DNA of 64,000 nucleotides from Fistularia commersonii (Eukaryota; Chordata; Actinopteri; Syngnathiformes; Fistulariidae). The stretch spans positions 9,936,501 to 10,000,500 of the forward strand of contig JBBMNZ010000015.1 in NCBI GenBank assembly GCA_037954325.1, written 5' to 3'. Position 1 is the stretch's first letter. Each line of letters starts with the position of its first letter. Below the pieces are notes generated by a model. The model saw nothing but the letters and a program-made list of their open reading frames with translations. It made no database searches and was not told the DNA's origin. A program made the translations under genes and the position numbers. Of this stretch, positions 1 to 10,423 are shown one piece after another.

Positions 1-30
1 CTGCGGCTCTCGCCCCGACCACGGCGGACT
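1..30 (-). CDS. Possible next exon of the minus-strand SRCR gene (partial)
   Basis: On the minus strand the sequence ending ttgattctgcag at 31 could be a splice acceptor. The 30 bases left in the window are open when read in phase 1, which is the phase in which the SRCR exon at 100-402 ends. The peptide (about E-S-A-V-V-G-A-R-A-A) is too short to recognise, and the polypyrimidine tract is weak. This is inference from phase and an AG only. Confidence 0.25.
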
Positions 31-99
31 CTGCAGAATCAAGAGTTTTAAAAAAAACAAAAACAAAAGCTCGTTTCATTTTCTTAGAAACGCACACAC

Positions 100-402
100 C
101 TCTGCACGTGACGGCCACGTCCTCGTAGTGGTAGCAGTTGTGTATCCCCCAGCCCAGGCTGCTGCACTCGCCCAGGTCCTCCTCGCTGCCTTTGCAGTCC
201 ACGTTGTCCAGCAGGATGTTCCCGGACCCCTGGCCGAACTGCGAGCTGCTGCCCACCGCCACCGCCACGCCGCAGCCCAACTGCCGGCACACCACCTTGG
301 CGTCCACCATGTCCCAGTCATCGTCGCACACCGTGCCCCACGTGCCGTTGTAGCGCACCTCCACCCGGCCCTCGCAACGGTTACGCCCGTTGACCAGCTG
401 CA
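100..402 (-). CDS. SRCR (scavenger receptor cysteine-rich) domain exon, group B
   Basis: The 303-nt exon encodes one complete SRCR domain of 101 residues. On the minus strand it starts after ccctgcag and ends before gtgtgt; both ends are phase 1, as is usual for SRCR exons. Eight cysteines fall at exon residues 10, 26, 39, 44, 70, 80, 90 and 100, the spacing of group B domains (CD5/CD6/CD163/DMBT1 type) rather than the six of group A. Landmarks include NGTWGTVCDDDWD, VVCRQLGCG and the closing VAVTC. Such domains fold outside the cell on disulphides and bind protein or microbial ligands. Upstream exons suggest the domain sits on a type II membrane protein. Which family member this is cannot be told from one domain. 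Confidence 0.9.
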
Positions 403-499
403 CTGCAGGGGCGGAGAAAACACCTCAAATCACATCCGTGTCGCACACCTCCGGAGATCAATATATTAATAAACCGATAAAGAGCGTCAGATTTTTACT

Positions 500-669
500 G
501 TTATTTCATTGGTCCCATGGGACGAGGCTAAATGTTTTGGCGGCGTGAAGCATTATAGCCCCCCCCCCCCCCCCCAAAAAAAAATCCATAAATTAGCCGC
601 ATCATTGTTTAAGCAGGGGCGTTCAAAACGTGTGAAAAAAGTAGCGACTTATAGTCTGGAAATTATGGT
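500..669 (+). mobile_element. 3' end of a DNA-transposon relic ending in TAGTCTGGAAATTATGGTA
   Basis: The stretch runs from about ggctaaatgttttggcggc to the terminal ...tagtctggaaattatggta. The same family appears at 31030-31435, which shares the ctaaatgttttggcggc and gtgtgaaaaaagtagcg blocks and begins with the inverse terminus tactgtaatttcgagacta. The family resembles the common fish element whose ends read TACCGTAATTTCCGGACTATA. A poly-C tract interrupts this copy at about 561-575. It has no coding capacity. Confidence 0.6.
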
Positions 670-769
670 ATATCCTGCATGGATTACTGCTCCCAAGGAG
701 TGTTTATATATCATAAATGGTCGCTGCTTGTAAAGTTCTTTACATTCACCCACTCAGTGCTCAAGGAAT

Positions 770-1015
770 GCGGATAGGGGTGACTTGGAATTGAACTAAC
801 AACCTTTCCGATTAGAGCGGCGTGGCTCTAACCCAGGACCGTCGGGAGAAATTTGGGGGTCAGCGTCTTGCTCAAGGTCAACCCCCTGTGTGGACGGGAA
901 ATGAATCTGCAACCTACCAATTAGAGGCATGTGGTGCGAGAAACTTGGGGTTCGGTGTCTTGCTCGAGGACAAAGCTGGGGGAAATTGAACCGTCACCTC
1001 CTGATTGCAGGGATG
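770..1015 (+). repeat. Three degenerate tandem units of a fish dispersed repeat
   Basis: Three successive units, roughly 85-95 bp each, repeat the same order of blocks: GGAAATTGAACC-like, AACCTnCCgATTAgag, then gagaaacttggggttcggtgtcttgctc. They begin near 775, 875 and 975, and the third is cut short. The blocks are typical of a widespread teleost SINE/LINE-tail repeat (from memory). Divergence between units shows that the duplication is old. Confidence 0.5.
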
Positions 1016-1019
1016 TATA

Positions 1020-1350
1020 TGGTGTGTTCACTCAGCCCTAGCGCCGTCGTCTATTTTTATTCTTGTCGATCTCAGCACAATTCGCATCCTGCTTATTTTT
1101 GTTTTTTTTTCTGTAATTTTTATTGCCGCTCTCTTTATGTTCCAACCCCCTTTCTCGTCGTTTTGGTTTGTTGCTGTTTTTCTTTTTTCCACTGTTATCC
1201 ATTGTCGTTGTTGTTCTGTCTGCTGCCTTTTTATGTTTTCTAATTGTCCATTTATATTTGTATTCATATTCATTGACACTGTAACTGTTACACTGCTGGG
1301 ACAAATAAATTCCCCCCATGGAGATAAATAAAGTTTAACTTATCTTATGT
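1020..1350 (+). mobile_element. LINE-type 3' tail
   Basis: A pyrimidine-rich stretch ends in cactgctgggacaaataaat, then ccccccatggagataaataa agtttaacttatctta. This is the usual form of a teleost L2/CR1-like 3' end, with a hairpin-like GGGA...CCCC block and an imperfect terminal repeat. No reverse-transcriptase frame is present, so this is a 5'-truncated copy. Confidence 0.5.
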
Positions 1351-1382
1351 ATAATTAAGGCAAAATCTAGTATCAGTATATA

Positions 1383-1738
1383 CACTGCTCCAAAAAATAA
1401 AGGGAACACTTAAAAAACACATCCTAGATCTAAACGAATGAAATATTCTTATGAAATACTTTGCTCTTTACACAGTTGAGTGTGCTGACAACAAAATCAC
1501 ACAAAAATGATCAATGGAAATCAATTGTATCAACCCATGGAGGTCTGGATTAGGAATCACACTCAAAATTAAAGCGTAAAAACAAACTCCAGGCTGATCC
1601 AACTTTGATGTAATGTCCTTAAAACAAGTCAAAATGAATCTGTGTTGCTTCCTGAGTGGACACTATGATTTCACACAAGTGTGATTGACTTGGAGTTACA
1701 TTGTGTTGTTCAAGTGTTCCCTTTATCTTTTTGAGCAG
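1383..1738 (+). mobile_element. Tc1-like MITE, copy 1
   Basis: The element is 356 bp with terminal inverted repeats of about 30 bp: the left end reads cactgctccaaaaaataaag and the right end reads in reverse ctgctcaaaaagataaaggg. TA dinucleotides flank it, as expected of Tc1/mariner insertion. The interior joins the two untranslated ends of a full-length fish Tc1 element, and the whole transposase gene is missing. The copy at 14858-15182 has the same junction, so this is a non-autonomous family and not a private deletion. Confidence 0.8.
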
Positions 1739-2196
1739 TATATTTTGGTCCAATCTGATACAGGTAAAAAGTAAATTGTGGTAATGTTTGGTGAATATAT
1801 ATTGAAAGGAGCACTTTATGCAAAATGAGGAAGATTGAATTGGATTTCATTTGAACCGCCATAAAGTCCTCAAACAGAAACTTTCTAATCGGTTTGGTTT
1901 TGCGGCTGCAGGCGGACGCCGAAGAAGCGTGAGTCGAGGCGGGACGTGAGGCGGGCGCTTTCGGAGGGAACGGCGCGGCGACGTCCTCGCTGGAGGTCGC
2001 GAGAGGCGAGGACCACGTGAGCCTCGGGCGCTGACGCGGCAAATACCTGACCGAGGCGTTCAGGGAACCCGAGAGCCAAGATGGTGACCTTGTTTTGAAA
2101 AAAACGCAAGAGGCGGCCACGCGCCCTCCTCGCTCTTATTATTATTTTAATTATTATTATTATTATTTGTCGGTGACACGTCAGCTCCCGTCTTAC

Positions 2197-2235
2197 CCTG
2201 GTACTGCGTCCTCGCCGGGGATTCGACGCTGGAGG
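2197..2235 (-). CDS. Small linker exon of the SRCR gene
   Basis: This 39-nt exon lies on the minus strand behind a strong polypyrimidine tract (...ctcctccccccgttccag) and ends before gtaaga. It starts and ends in phase 1 and so joins the TM exon to the SRCR exon without a shift. It adds about 13 residues (ASSVESPARTQYQ with split codons), a hydrophilic linker. Support comes from splice signals and phase only. Further small exons between it and the SRCR domain cannot be excluded. Confidence 0.6.
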
Positions 2236-3363
2236 CTGGAACGGGGGGAGGAGAACGGTGAGAGAAAGAGAGAGGGAGAGAGAGAGTCAAATTATTTGTT
2301 GAAAGGTGGATCTTGGCCTTCCAGAGTCGCTGTACTCTATATCTATCTGTTTTCCTGTAACACTAGACTCAGGCTGAAACCATAACAGGGGGCTTGTTTA
2401 AAAACCGCATACTGCGCCGGCACGGAAACGTGCCCGCGCCGCCATTCTACTCCTAATCGTAGCATCTGATCGTCGTGTGAACAAATCCGTTATTTTGATT
2501 TAGTTATAAAGATATAATAACCAGAACTTCTGCCGTTGAAGGAATTTTTTTAAATGAATTTTTTTTTGCTTTCTGCAGTCACCGTTAAATATTGTTTTGG
2601 GGGATGTTTTAACTTGGAGCTGATATTCCTCTGTTCTTGGGGATAATAATAATAATGAAAAAAAAAAAAAATTATATTTACAATTATCACTTGAATTTCT
2701 CAATAGGTACCCATCAGTAAGTGACCTCACAACTCTAAATGTTTTACATTGGATAACATTCACACGCACACACACACCGATGGCTGGAGCCGCCATGCAA
2801 GAGTGTGTGTGTCCCGTGTCTTGAAAGGACCAGTTGGGAACTGAGCAAACAACCTTCCGATCGCCTTGAAATTCATCAGGTCCCCAAATTTGAAAAAAAA
2901 CAAACAACATTTATTACATTTTTGGATGAAAACTACTATCCCCGAGCCGCCGTTGCCGCAGTGACGACACCCGCAACGATGTCTTCAGGTGCGTTTTTTT
3001 GTTTTGTTTTTTTCTCAAAAGGGGGACAGTTTCACCCCTGGAGGTTACCATCTTCGGTTTCAGCCGGGTTTGAGGACGGGGGGCAAGGGAGGGGGTTTCT
3101 TTTCTGACCATCTCGCTCAAAATGGGTCAACGAACTGGCTTTTCCCGCCCCCGAGACGCCTTCGGGTCGGTATCACGTTGTCGCGCGGCGTTCGCGTCTT
3201 CGTTAGCGGGACGCTTTGTGCTTCAACGCCCACCTGGAGGCGGGAGATCACTTACTTGGTGCGGCCCGTCGGTGTATCTTCACGTCACCTGCAACCCGAC
3301 CAGAGAGGGGATGTTAGTTATCCGGCCTGGAGAGCCGAAGCCCAAAACCGAAGCCCCGCTCAC

Positions 3364-3481
3364 CGAGCCGCAGCAGGACGCTGACCGCCACCAACACCAG
3401 GGACCCCAGGAGTGACACCAGGAGCCAGACGGCCGGGTTCCAGCACCGACACTCGCTCTCCGCCGCACGCTGGCCTCGCAT
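3364..3481 (-). CDS. First coding exon of the SRCR gene: cytoplasmic tail and membrane helix
   Basis: From the ATG at 3481 on the minus strand the exon encodes 39 residues plus one base, ending at gtgagc. Residues 1-14 are charged and Cys-containing (MRGQRAAESECRC). Residues 17-37 form one strong hydrophobic helix (VWLLVSLLGSLVLVAVSVLL) followed by RL. Arg before the helix and no cleavage motif suggest a type II signal anchor, with the SRCR domain outside the cell, but an uncleaved or cleaved signal peptide is possible. A second in-frame ATG lies 33 nt upstream. The donor phase (1) matches the next two exons. Confidence 0.65.
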
Positions 3482-3829
3482 GGCTACCCGACTCCTGAAC
3501 ACACACACACACACACATGCGCGGTCACCACGCAGTGATGGATTAAACCAGGCCGCCTCCCTGTTTCCAACCCGGCGCTCCGGCCTGGTTCTGCGAGGCC
3601 TAATTATAGTATTGGATTGTCTCCACGCCGTCGGCGCCTGCAGCTGTTGTGTCTCCCGCCGCCGCCATCGACGAGGTGGCGATCGCAGGCGAACGTGCGC
3701 CCAAAGGTCGCGGGGTCGACCGACCGATCGTCCGCTCGATCGGTGTTCAGGAACATTCCTTTGGCTTCGAGTTTGTTATTTCCTGTATGATAACCCTGAT
3801 TTATACACATAAGAACTACATGTAATCAC

Positions 3830-4075
3830 ATACGTGTACTTTAAAATACACGTTACACATATTTATTTTTAGATTTTTTACATATCTTTAACTTAATTTT
3901 TATTTCGTCTGATCTTTTTAATTTTATGACATTATTTAATTCTTTATTTTTATTTTTAGTTCTAATTTTATTCTTTCCCTTGTTACTATGTGAGCAGGAG
4001 CTGCTTTCAACAGAAAGCAATTTCCCTCTTTGGGAGCAATAAAGTATTACGATTCCGATTCTGATACAGTTTTAG
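3830..4075 (+). mobile_element. LINE-type 3' tail, AT-rich
   Basis: An AT-rich, coding-free stretch ends in gcaatttccctctttgggag followed by caataaagtattacgattcc, the standard tail of truncated teleost non-LTR elements. No ORF is retained. Confidence 0.45.
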
Positions 4076-4487
4076 GTTTTAACATTTATTCATTATTTAT
4101 GCAGCTCGTCCTGCAGTCGGGGGGCGCCGGGTTCTGCCACCGCTGCGATCGGCAAGAGGTGGGGTTCAACCCGGACCGGGGGGACATATAACCCTCCTAT
4201 TTTAAAGTCCCCATCAGCTTCTCCAAACTCTTCACCCATACTTTCATAGAGTCTTTAGTAATGATGTCGAACTGGTGATATATTTGCGTGGAGTTAAGGA
4301 GAACGCCCCAATGATGTAACTGAATTGCAATAATCGACTGAAAGTATAATGCAACGATGGGTTCTAAAGTTTGACCCATAAATGACAGAGTAGAAAAGAA
4401 GTGCATGTAAAAGCCATTACATGTAAGGATGTAGCCTTTCAGCAATGCATGGACATGCAAGGCTCATTGCACAAGTTGTTTTCCAAA

Positions 4488-4860
4488 TCGATGGCTGGAA
4501 TGCAAAACTTCCTTTCTGCAAATTTTTTTAATTTTGGGTTTATGCATTGAACGGTGAGAGAGGGGATGACTCCACATTTTCAGTCTATCTGCAAGATAAT
4601 CCCGCCCTCTCTTTTGATATAAATGTCACATGACAAAACTCCTATGTGCACAATGAAGCAGAAAAAATGAGGAAAAAAAACATCTGCATTGTCAGTGGTA
4701 AAAATACATGCTATGTATCTTTAAATTATAACATAGATATATAGTCTGTGAACAATAGAATATTCTTGAATATCTTGAACAAAGACCGTGCTATAATCAA
4801 ATGAAACGAAAACACCAAAGTTTTTTTTGCAGATAGGGGGTTTTGCATTCCAGCCGTCGA
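4488..4860. mobile_element. MITE-like element with ~38-bp inverted repeats
   Basis: The left arm begins tcgatggctggaatgcaaaa and the right arm ends, read in reverse, tcgacggctggaatgcaaaa. The arms match over about 38 bp, through to a ctgcaaa-poly(A/T) block, with a few mismatches. The 373-bp unit has no coding capacity. The short words aaat lie outside both ends and may be a target duplication, depending on where the true terminus is. The family is not recognised. Confidence 0.6.
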
Positions 4861-5254
4861 AATGTATTGATTTCATAACACGGTAGAAAAAGTCACTTTC
4901 AGTGAGTTGTCGATCTCCCTTTCTTGCCGGTGCATCAACGTCCGGAGTTAGTTTTGTCGACGTGATTCTGAGCTGTGTCTTGATCTGAGCCGGGCTTTGT
5001 GTATGTTCATGATGCTGAATGTCTGCTTGAATGTCATCTTATGTGCCACCTTCCAGAGGTTTGGAAACACGGCTAATCGCTAATTGTAATCGCAGCAAAA
5101 ACCTTGCCTCGGTTGTCATGGTTTTCGGTGCTTTTTCCACCTCGCTGCCTACTTTGGTCCACCTGGACGCACAGCTGCCTCTGGCCGATGTCGTGTTCTT
5201 TGAAAACCATAAGCATTTCAGGGAAAAGTAAAAATAAACAAGCTTTAATCGTCA

Positions 5255-5337
5255 AAAAAAAATCCAGGTTTGGTGGGCCGGATTAAAATGCCCGACGGGC
5301 CGATTGTGGCCCGCGGGCCGTAGTTTGCCCGTGCCTG
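5255..5337 (+). mobile_element. hAT-like element right end
   Basis: The segment has the GC-rich end gtggcccgcgggccgtagtt followed by tgcccgtgcctg, a form common at one end of non-autonomous hAT elements in fish. The partner end was not found, so its extent to the left (perhaps to about 4880) is unknown. Confidence 0.45.
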
Positions 5338-6089
5338 GTCTAAACTAAAGAGTTCTTTAAGTCTGAGTTGAGCTCTCCGCCTCCTTGTAAAAACTGTGTC
5401 ACAAAACAAGTCGTCATATTAAGGGCCTCGGGGGAAAATAAAAGAAGCAAAGAGAGGATAATGCGAACAGAGGAAGCTAATTTATCAGGTTCCTCTGCAT
5501 GGCCGTCCGCTGGCACGGAGGCCGGACTCATCTTACCCACGCACACCTGTGTTGTGGTTTCCCGATATTTCGGGGGGATTTCCTCGGGACAAAGAATAGT
5601 GTGATCCTCCGACAGTCACTCAGTAATCGGCGGCAGATAGAGCCGCGGGCAGACACCCAATACCCAGCATTCCTCCCAGCCACGCACTGGACTGAAAAAA
5701 AAAAATCACTCTATAAAACAAATCTGTTAATACAGCAGCTCTAAACACTTAAAATGCCCTAATTATGTCGCTGGATATCCATTTAGCGACATTTGAAGCA
5801 TGTTCATTTGACATATTTGCATATAATTCGTTTGATTTCTATTTCTATTTGAAAAAAGATGACACCTCAGATATTTCCGATATTTCTAATATGTGGACAT
5901 TAAACTTAGAATATATTCCCTTTATTTATATTGATAAACACAATAATAGCACTACTTGTTATTATTATTATCATTATTATTACTCTAATTTTAAATTGTA
6001 TAATAATAATTATTATACAAATAGCAATTATTATTGTTGAATTATTTTTCATTTTTTCTCGCTGATTTTTTTTTTTTTTTTTTTTTTTT

Positions 6090-8615
6090 CGCTTTTGGGC
6101 AAAGAGTGACCGGGGAAGTGGCATTAAGAGAGGGGTAATCGTGACCGAGGAGTGGCACCACAGGTGAGCGATGGCGGTAAAGGAGTGGTTTGTGATGAAA
6201 GACTGATAACGCCAAAGTTGTGGAACCATAAAAGAGTGATACAGTAGCAGAGTGACAATGATGCAAAGTGAGAGGTCCAAATGTGAGAGGACTCTTAGTA
6301 ACAGAAGAGTAATGTTGTGAGGTGTGAAAGTGATAGAGTGATACTGTTAGAAGAGTGATCATTGCAGTAGTGATGATAGAAGTTATGATGACAGAGGAGT
6401 GACAGGTTCAAGGGTGATAGTGATTGAGAAGTGAAAGGGATGAGAGTGAAATTGCCAGAAGAGGGATTGTGACAGAAGAAGTGATAAAAGAGTGAAATTG
6501 ATAGAGTGGTAGTGACGCATGATGCGTAGGTAACATTTTAGATTTGAATGAGTAATAAATGCAGTTATTTAACATGAAGGAGGAGTTACATTTATTTTAC
6601 ATTTGGTTACATTTGTGTAATTTATGTAGGAATGGTCCTGATGGAGGAAGAATGATGATGTTAGAAGAGTGACATTGAAACGGGAGTGATAGTATTAGAA
6701 CAGCCCCAGTGTTTGTGGAGGGTGACATTTGAAGAGTGTCATATAATTAGAAGGTGAGAAAGGAGTGATGATGTGAGGAGGATAAACGTAACAGACCAGT
6801 GAAAATGTTTGTAAACTAAAGAGTAAATAGAGTGACAGTGTAAAAAGAGTGATGCATTACTAGGGTGACTGTTGATAGAGTGACATTCTTAATGGAGTGA
6901 TAGTGTGAGTAGGGGGACTGTGTAAAGAGAGTGACAGTGTGAGTTGGGTCACTGTTAGAGTGATAGAATTGGTGAAGTTTTAATAGAGTGATGTAATAAG
7001 TGGGGTTGGAGTGATAACAGAGTGATAGTAATGGAAAGGGGTGAGACTGTTAAGAGAGTGACAGGTTAATAGAGTGATAGTATTCCTGGAGAAACACTGC
7101 TAGTGGAGTGCAGTAATGTGCAGTCAAGCGAGGCAGGAGAAGTCGAGCCTCACTTGGAAAGAAAAAAAATGACAAAAAGAATTTAGTGGTTATATTTATC
7201 AGTGATTTGCAGGTATTTTTCATTTAACGTCGCCAGTTTTACATTGTTTTAATTCAAAATCGACAGGTTTCATGTACTGTGTGACGTGTGGATTTCAAGA
7301 CGTGTGGTGAGGCTGCGAACTGTTGAGCCTCAAGGTAGATTGCGCAAATACTAAGACCGTATTGCTGTCTCTCTGCATCGCTATTAAAATGTTTAAACAC
7401 TTTTGCTATATGAACTACATTTCTAATGTATAGTGTTTTTTTTTTGTCAACAACTGTATGTTTGTTCCTAGTTTCTTCATAAAACAGCTGCAAAGAGCCT
7501 CTAAGTGAGGCACGCAGTCCTCCTGCCTCATGGTAGGGGGCGCTCATGAATCCAGGGATTCTTCTTGCGACTCCTCGGCTGCAGAATGCAGTGACGCCAA
7601 GCTAGAGTTAGTGAGTCAAGTGCAGCCATCCATTTATAAGCTACTCTGTAAGGGTTCATACGCTTGTAAATCTGGTTGTGATGAAGTCAGTGCCTCAACG
7701 GCCATGAACCGCAACGCACGTCACTGATGGAGTGATAGTATTAGCAGAGTGATAGTGTTAGTTGAGTGACAGTGGCAGCATCATGACTGATAGTCTTTGC
7801 ATGGTGAGTGTGAATGGAGTGATAATAGTGATCGCGCTTGTAGAGTAACCTTCACTGCATTGACAGTGTCAAAAGAGTGATCGTGAGCAGGGTGACAGTG
7901 TTAACGGAGTGACCGTATTAATAGTGATTGTGTAAGTAGAGTAACTGTTACTATAGCGACAGTATTAACAGAGTGATAAGCGAGTAGGGTGACAGTGTGA
8001 ATGGAGTGATAGTATTAGTAGAGTGATCGTGGAAGTAGAGTGACTGTTACTATAGCGACAGTGTTAACAGAGTGATAGTGTTGGAGGAGTGACGTGTTAA
8101 TGGAGTGACTGTATTAATGATGATCGTGTAAGTAGAGTGACTGTTACTATAGCAACAGTGTTAACAGAGTAAGTGTTGGAGGAGTGACATGTTAATGGAG
8201 TGATAGTATTAGTAGAGTGGTAGTGTTAGAGTGATCGTGAGTAGGGTGACAATGCTGACGGAGTGACTGTATTAATGATGATCGTGTAAGTAGAGTGACT
8301 GTTACTATAGCAACAGTGTTCACAAAGTGAGTAGGGTGACAGTGTGAATGGAGTGACAGTATTAGTAGAGTGATCGTGGAAGTAGAGTGACTGTTACCAT
8401 AGCGACAGTGTTAATAGAGTGATAGTGAGCAGGGTGACAGAGTGAATGGAGTGATCATATTAATAGTGATAGTGTAAGTAGAGTGACTGTAACTATAGCA
8501 ACAGTGTTAACAGAGTGATAGAGATAGCGGAGGAGTGATATTTATAGTTGAGAAATGATGCTAGAAGTGTGACAGTGATAGAGGAGTGACAGTGCTAAAG
8601 GAGTGATCTCTGTGT
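6090..8615. repeat. 2.5-kb degenerate minisatellite with higher-order structure
   Basis: The motif gagtgatagtgttaa or gagtgacagtgttaa (about 15-22 bp) recurs more than a hundred times with much variation. From about 7930 to 8520 it is organised in a higher-order unit starting gtagagtgactgttactatagc. Starts lie near 7935, 8034, 8131, 8289, 8381 and 8477, so the period is about 96 bp with one expanded unit. The left part (6100-7110) is more decayed. A foldback element interrupts it at 7130-7529. Stop codons occur in every frame, so it is not coding. Confidence 0.85.
7130..7529. mobile_element. Foldback/MITE-like insertion in the minisatellite
   Basis: Inverted arms of about 26 bp (7130-7155, gaggcaggagaagtcgagcc then tcactt; and 7503-7529 in reverse, gaggcaggaggactgcgtgc then ctcactt) bound 400 bp unlike the surrounding gagtgata repeats. 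Unrelated unique-looking sequence continues to about 7725 before the minisatellite resumes. No transposase frame is present and the family is not recognised. Confidence 0.5.
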
Positions 8616-8925
8616 TGCCACGGAGACGCTCCTGCCCCTCCGGGTCTGCCAGCCCGGGCTCCCAGAATCCCCCCTGACCTTCCAGTGGAATGTGTTATTA
8701 TGGGATGATGAGGGCAGAATTTGATATTGGCCCCTGGAGATAGTGGACATTCCGGCTCGGGGGGCACAAAAAGACATTTCTGCTCGCCGCGGCCCGCCGT
8801 CCTCGGGCTGCAACGCCGCTTCCTGCAATCTGTCACTAGAGCCTTCTACAACGCTTGGCCACCCGATGACACCACAGGGGCGCCTCTTGTCTCCTTGGAG
8901 GGCAGGAGGCAGAGGAGACAAGAGG

Positions 8926-8955
8926 AGGAGGAGGAGGAGGAGGAGGAGGAGGAGG
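8926..8955 (+). repeat. (AGG)n microsatellite
   Basis: Roughly ten gag/agg triplets in a row. It creates spurious poly-Glu or poly-Arg open frames in the GC-rich block at 8620-9260. Confidence 0.9.
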
Positions 8956-9345
8956 CGCTGAGCTGTATACCTGCGCTTTTCTTCGGCTCTGGCGAATTCA
9001 AGCCGCTTTCTCGCTGCCTCCCCGGCGGCGATCCGGGGGCCGAACGGCGGCGTGGCGGCCGGCGGGTTTACTTCACCTGGGTCCGGTTGACCTCCGCCGG
9101 GCCTGTCACAGAGGAGCCCACTGGGTCAAACACCCCGCGACCCTGTCCGACTCATTTGCAGACGCCCAAAAAGCAATCTAGCACCCCCTCGACGTCGTGT
9201 TTTTTTCAATACGCCATTCATGGCGGGACGCGGCGCAGATCCGCCGGGGAATAATGTCGCCTTTTGTGTCGCCTCGGCTTCCCCTCCCTCTACGCTTCCC
9301 CGCGCCGAGAAATTGCTGAAAGATTTCGACCCCCCCTCCCCCCCC

Positions 9346-9346
<1 letters not shown>

Positions 9347-9381
<35 letters not shown>
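9347..9381 (+). repeat. (CA)n microsatellite
   Basis: About 17 CA units follow a poly-C run (9329-9345). Confidence 0.95.
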
Positions 9382-9384
<3 letters not shown>

Positions 9385-10166
9385 GCATGAAAAAAGAAAT
9401 AAAACAGCTTTGAATTTTGGCGAGAAAGCAGCCAACGCCGTTGACCTTTCTGTGCTAACTCACATTAGCTTTAAGTTTTGGTGGGGGGAAATAACAGGGA
9501 AATCTGTGCTATTGATACAAACCGGGGCTGTCAGAGATTAAATTCTTTAACTCCTTACAGCTCAATAACAACCATTATTTATAATAAATATGTATTTTTC
9601 TGTAAGCAGTTATAGGAGAAACAGTTGTGGCAATAACATTGCTATAAACATCACTGAAAAGTTTCCATCTAAAAATGTCAAAGTTTGTTTTTTTTTTTCT
9701 TTAATACGTACCTCTTGTGGAAGTACTTATCTTCACGTCAGAGGGGGAAAAAAAAAAAAAAGACAAATGTATTTCCTGGAAGAAAAAAAAATAGAAATTA
9801 TCCTGAGACAGAAGGCAGGTTAATTCCAGGAGTCACTCAGAAAAACACAAACGGAGACGGGGAGCCTCTTTTTTTTTTTCCCCCTTTCATTTCCTCCGCC
9901 CCGTCGGACTATAAGTACCTGGCCCCGGTGGCAGGGATTACGTAAAACAATAAATACCGCATCATTGTGTGCTAATAGACTGACGCCCCGTCAACCTGTG
10001 TGAGGTTAAAAAGAGCGGGAGGGGCAGCGACAACAAAAAAAAAAAAAAAAGAGAGAGGGAGAGAGAGAGAGACAAAGACAGTGAAAGCTAACCCTTCATT
10101 GGTACTCCTGCATCTCCAGTGTCAGGTATCTGCTCATCTCTGCTGCCGAGGGACTGGAGCTCCAAT

Positions 10167-10169
<3 letters not shown>

Positions 10170-10202
<33 letters not shown>
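10170..10202 (+). repeat. (TG)n microsatellite
   Basis: About 16 TG units. Confidence 0.95.
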
Positions 10203-10209
<7 letters not shown>

Positions 10210-10423
10210 TCACAAGGCATTGATTTTACCTGGCCTGAATGTCGGTGTCAACATGAAGCCGGAGTCCGGACGCTGTTTTTCGGAGGTTTAAAGCGACATT
10301 TTTGCAAATTTCTGAGAATCGTTTTTTTTTTGACGCAGCATCAGTTGATTCAGTCATTTAATTCAAATGTAAAATTCCACCGCGTGTCATTTCCAAATCG
10401 AACGAAAGTCAGTCATTTACGAA

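Larger units (their letters stand above)
403..2196. other. Probable intron of the SRCR gene, mostly repeats
   Basis: No further convincing exon of the minus-strand gene was found between the linker exon and the SRCR exon. In particular no Gly-X-Y collagen repeat is visible in any frame, which argues against a MARCO-like receptor. The stretch holds a DNA-transposon end, a LINE-type tail, a tandem array and one complete MITE, each listed separately. Around 1900-2100 there are GC-rich open frames, but none has both splice sites in phase 1. Confidence 0.5.

Noticed and set aside
84..423. Other open frames over the SRCR exon, on both strands
   Set aside because: Only the minus-strand frame from 402 gives the eight-cysteine SRCR pattern. 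The others are Arg/Ala/Thr-rich shadows.
1885..2120. Minus-strand frames near the linker exon
   Set aside because: These were considered as an additional SRCR-gene exon. The only well-bounded segment (ending cctcggtcag/gtattt) has a stop in the required phase 1.
2989..3415. Plus-strand frames of 97-131 codons
   Set aside because: They lie opposite the TM exon and in GC-rich flanking DNA, with no signal peptide, domain or splice support.
6090..8615. CRISPR-like or coding tandem repeats
   Set aside because: The repeats are degenerate, without constant spacers, and contain stops in all frames in a vertebrate genome. They form a minisatellite.
8721..9254. 177-codon plus-strand open frame
   Set aside because: The frame is carried by an (AGG)n run and a GC-rich block. 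It has no domain, no splice context and a biased composition.
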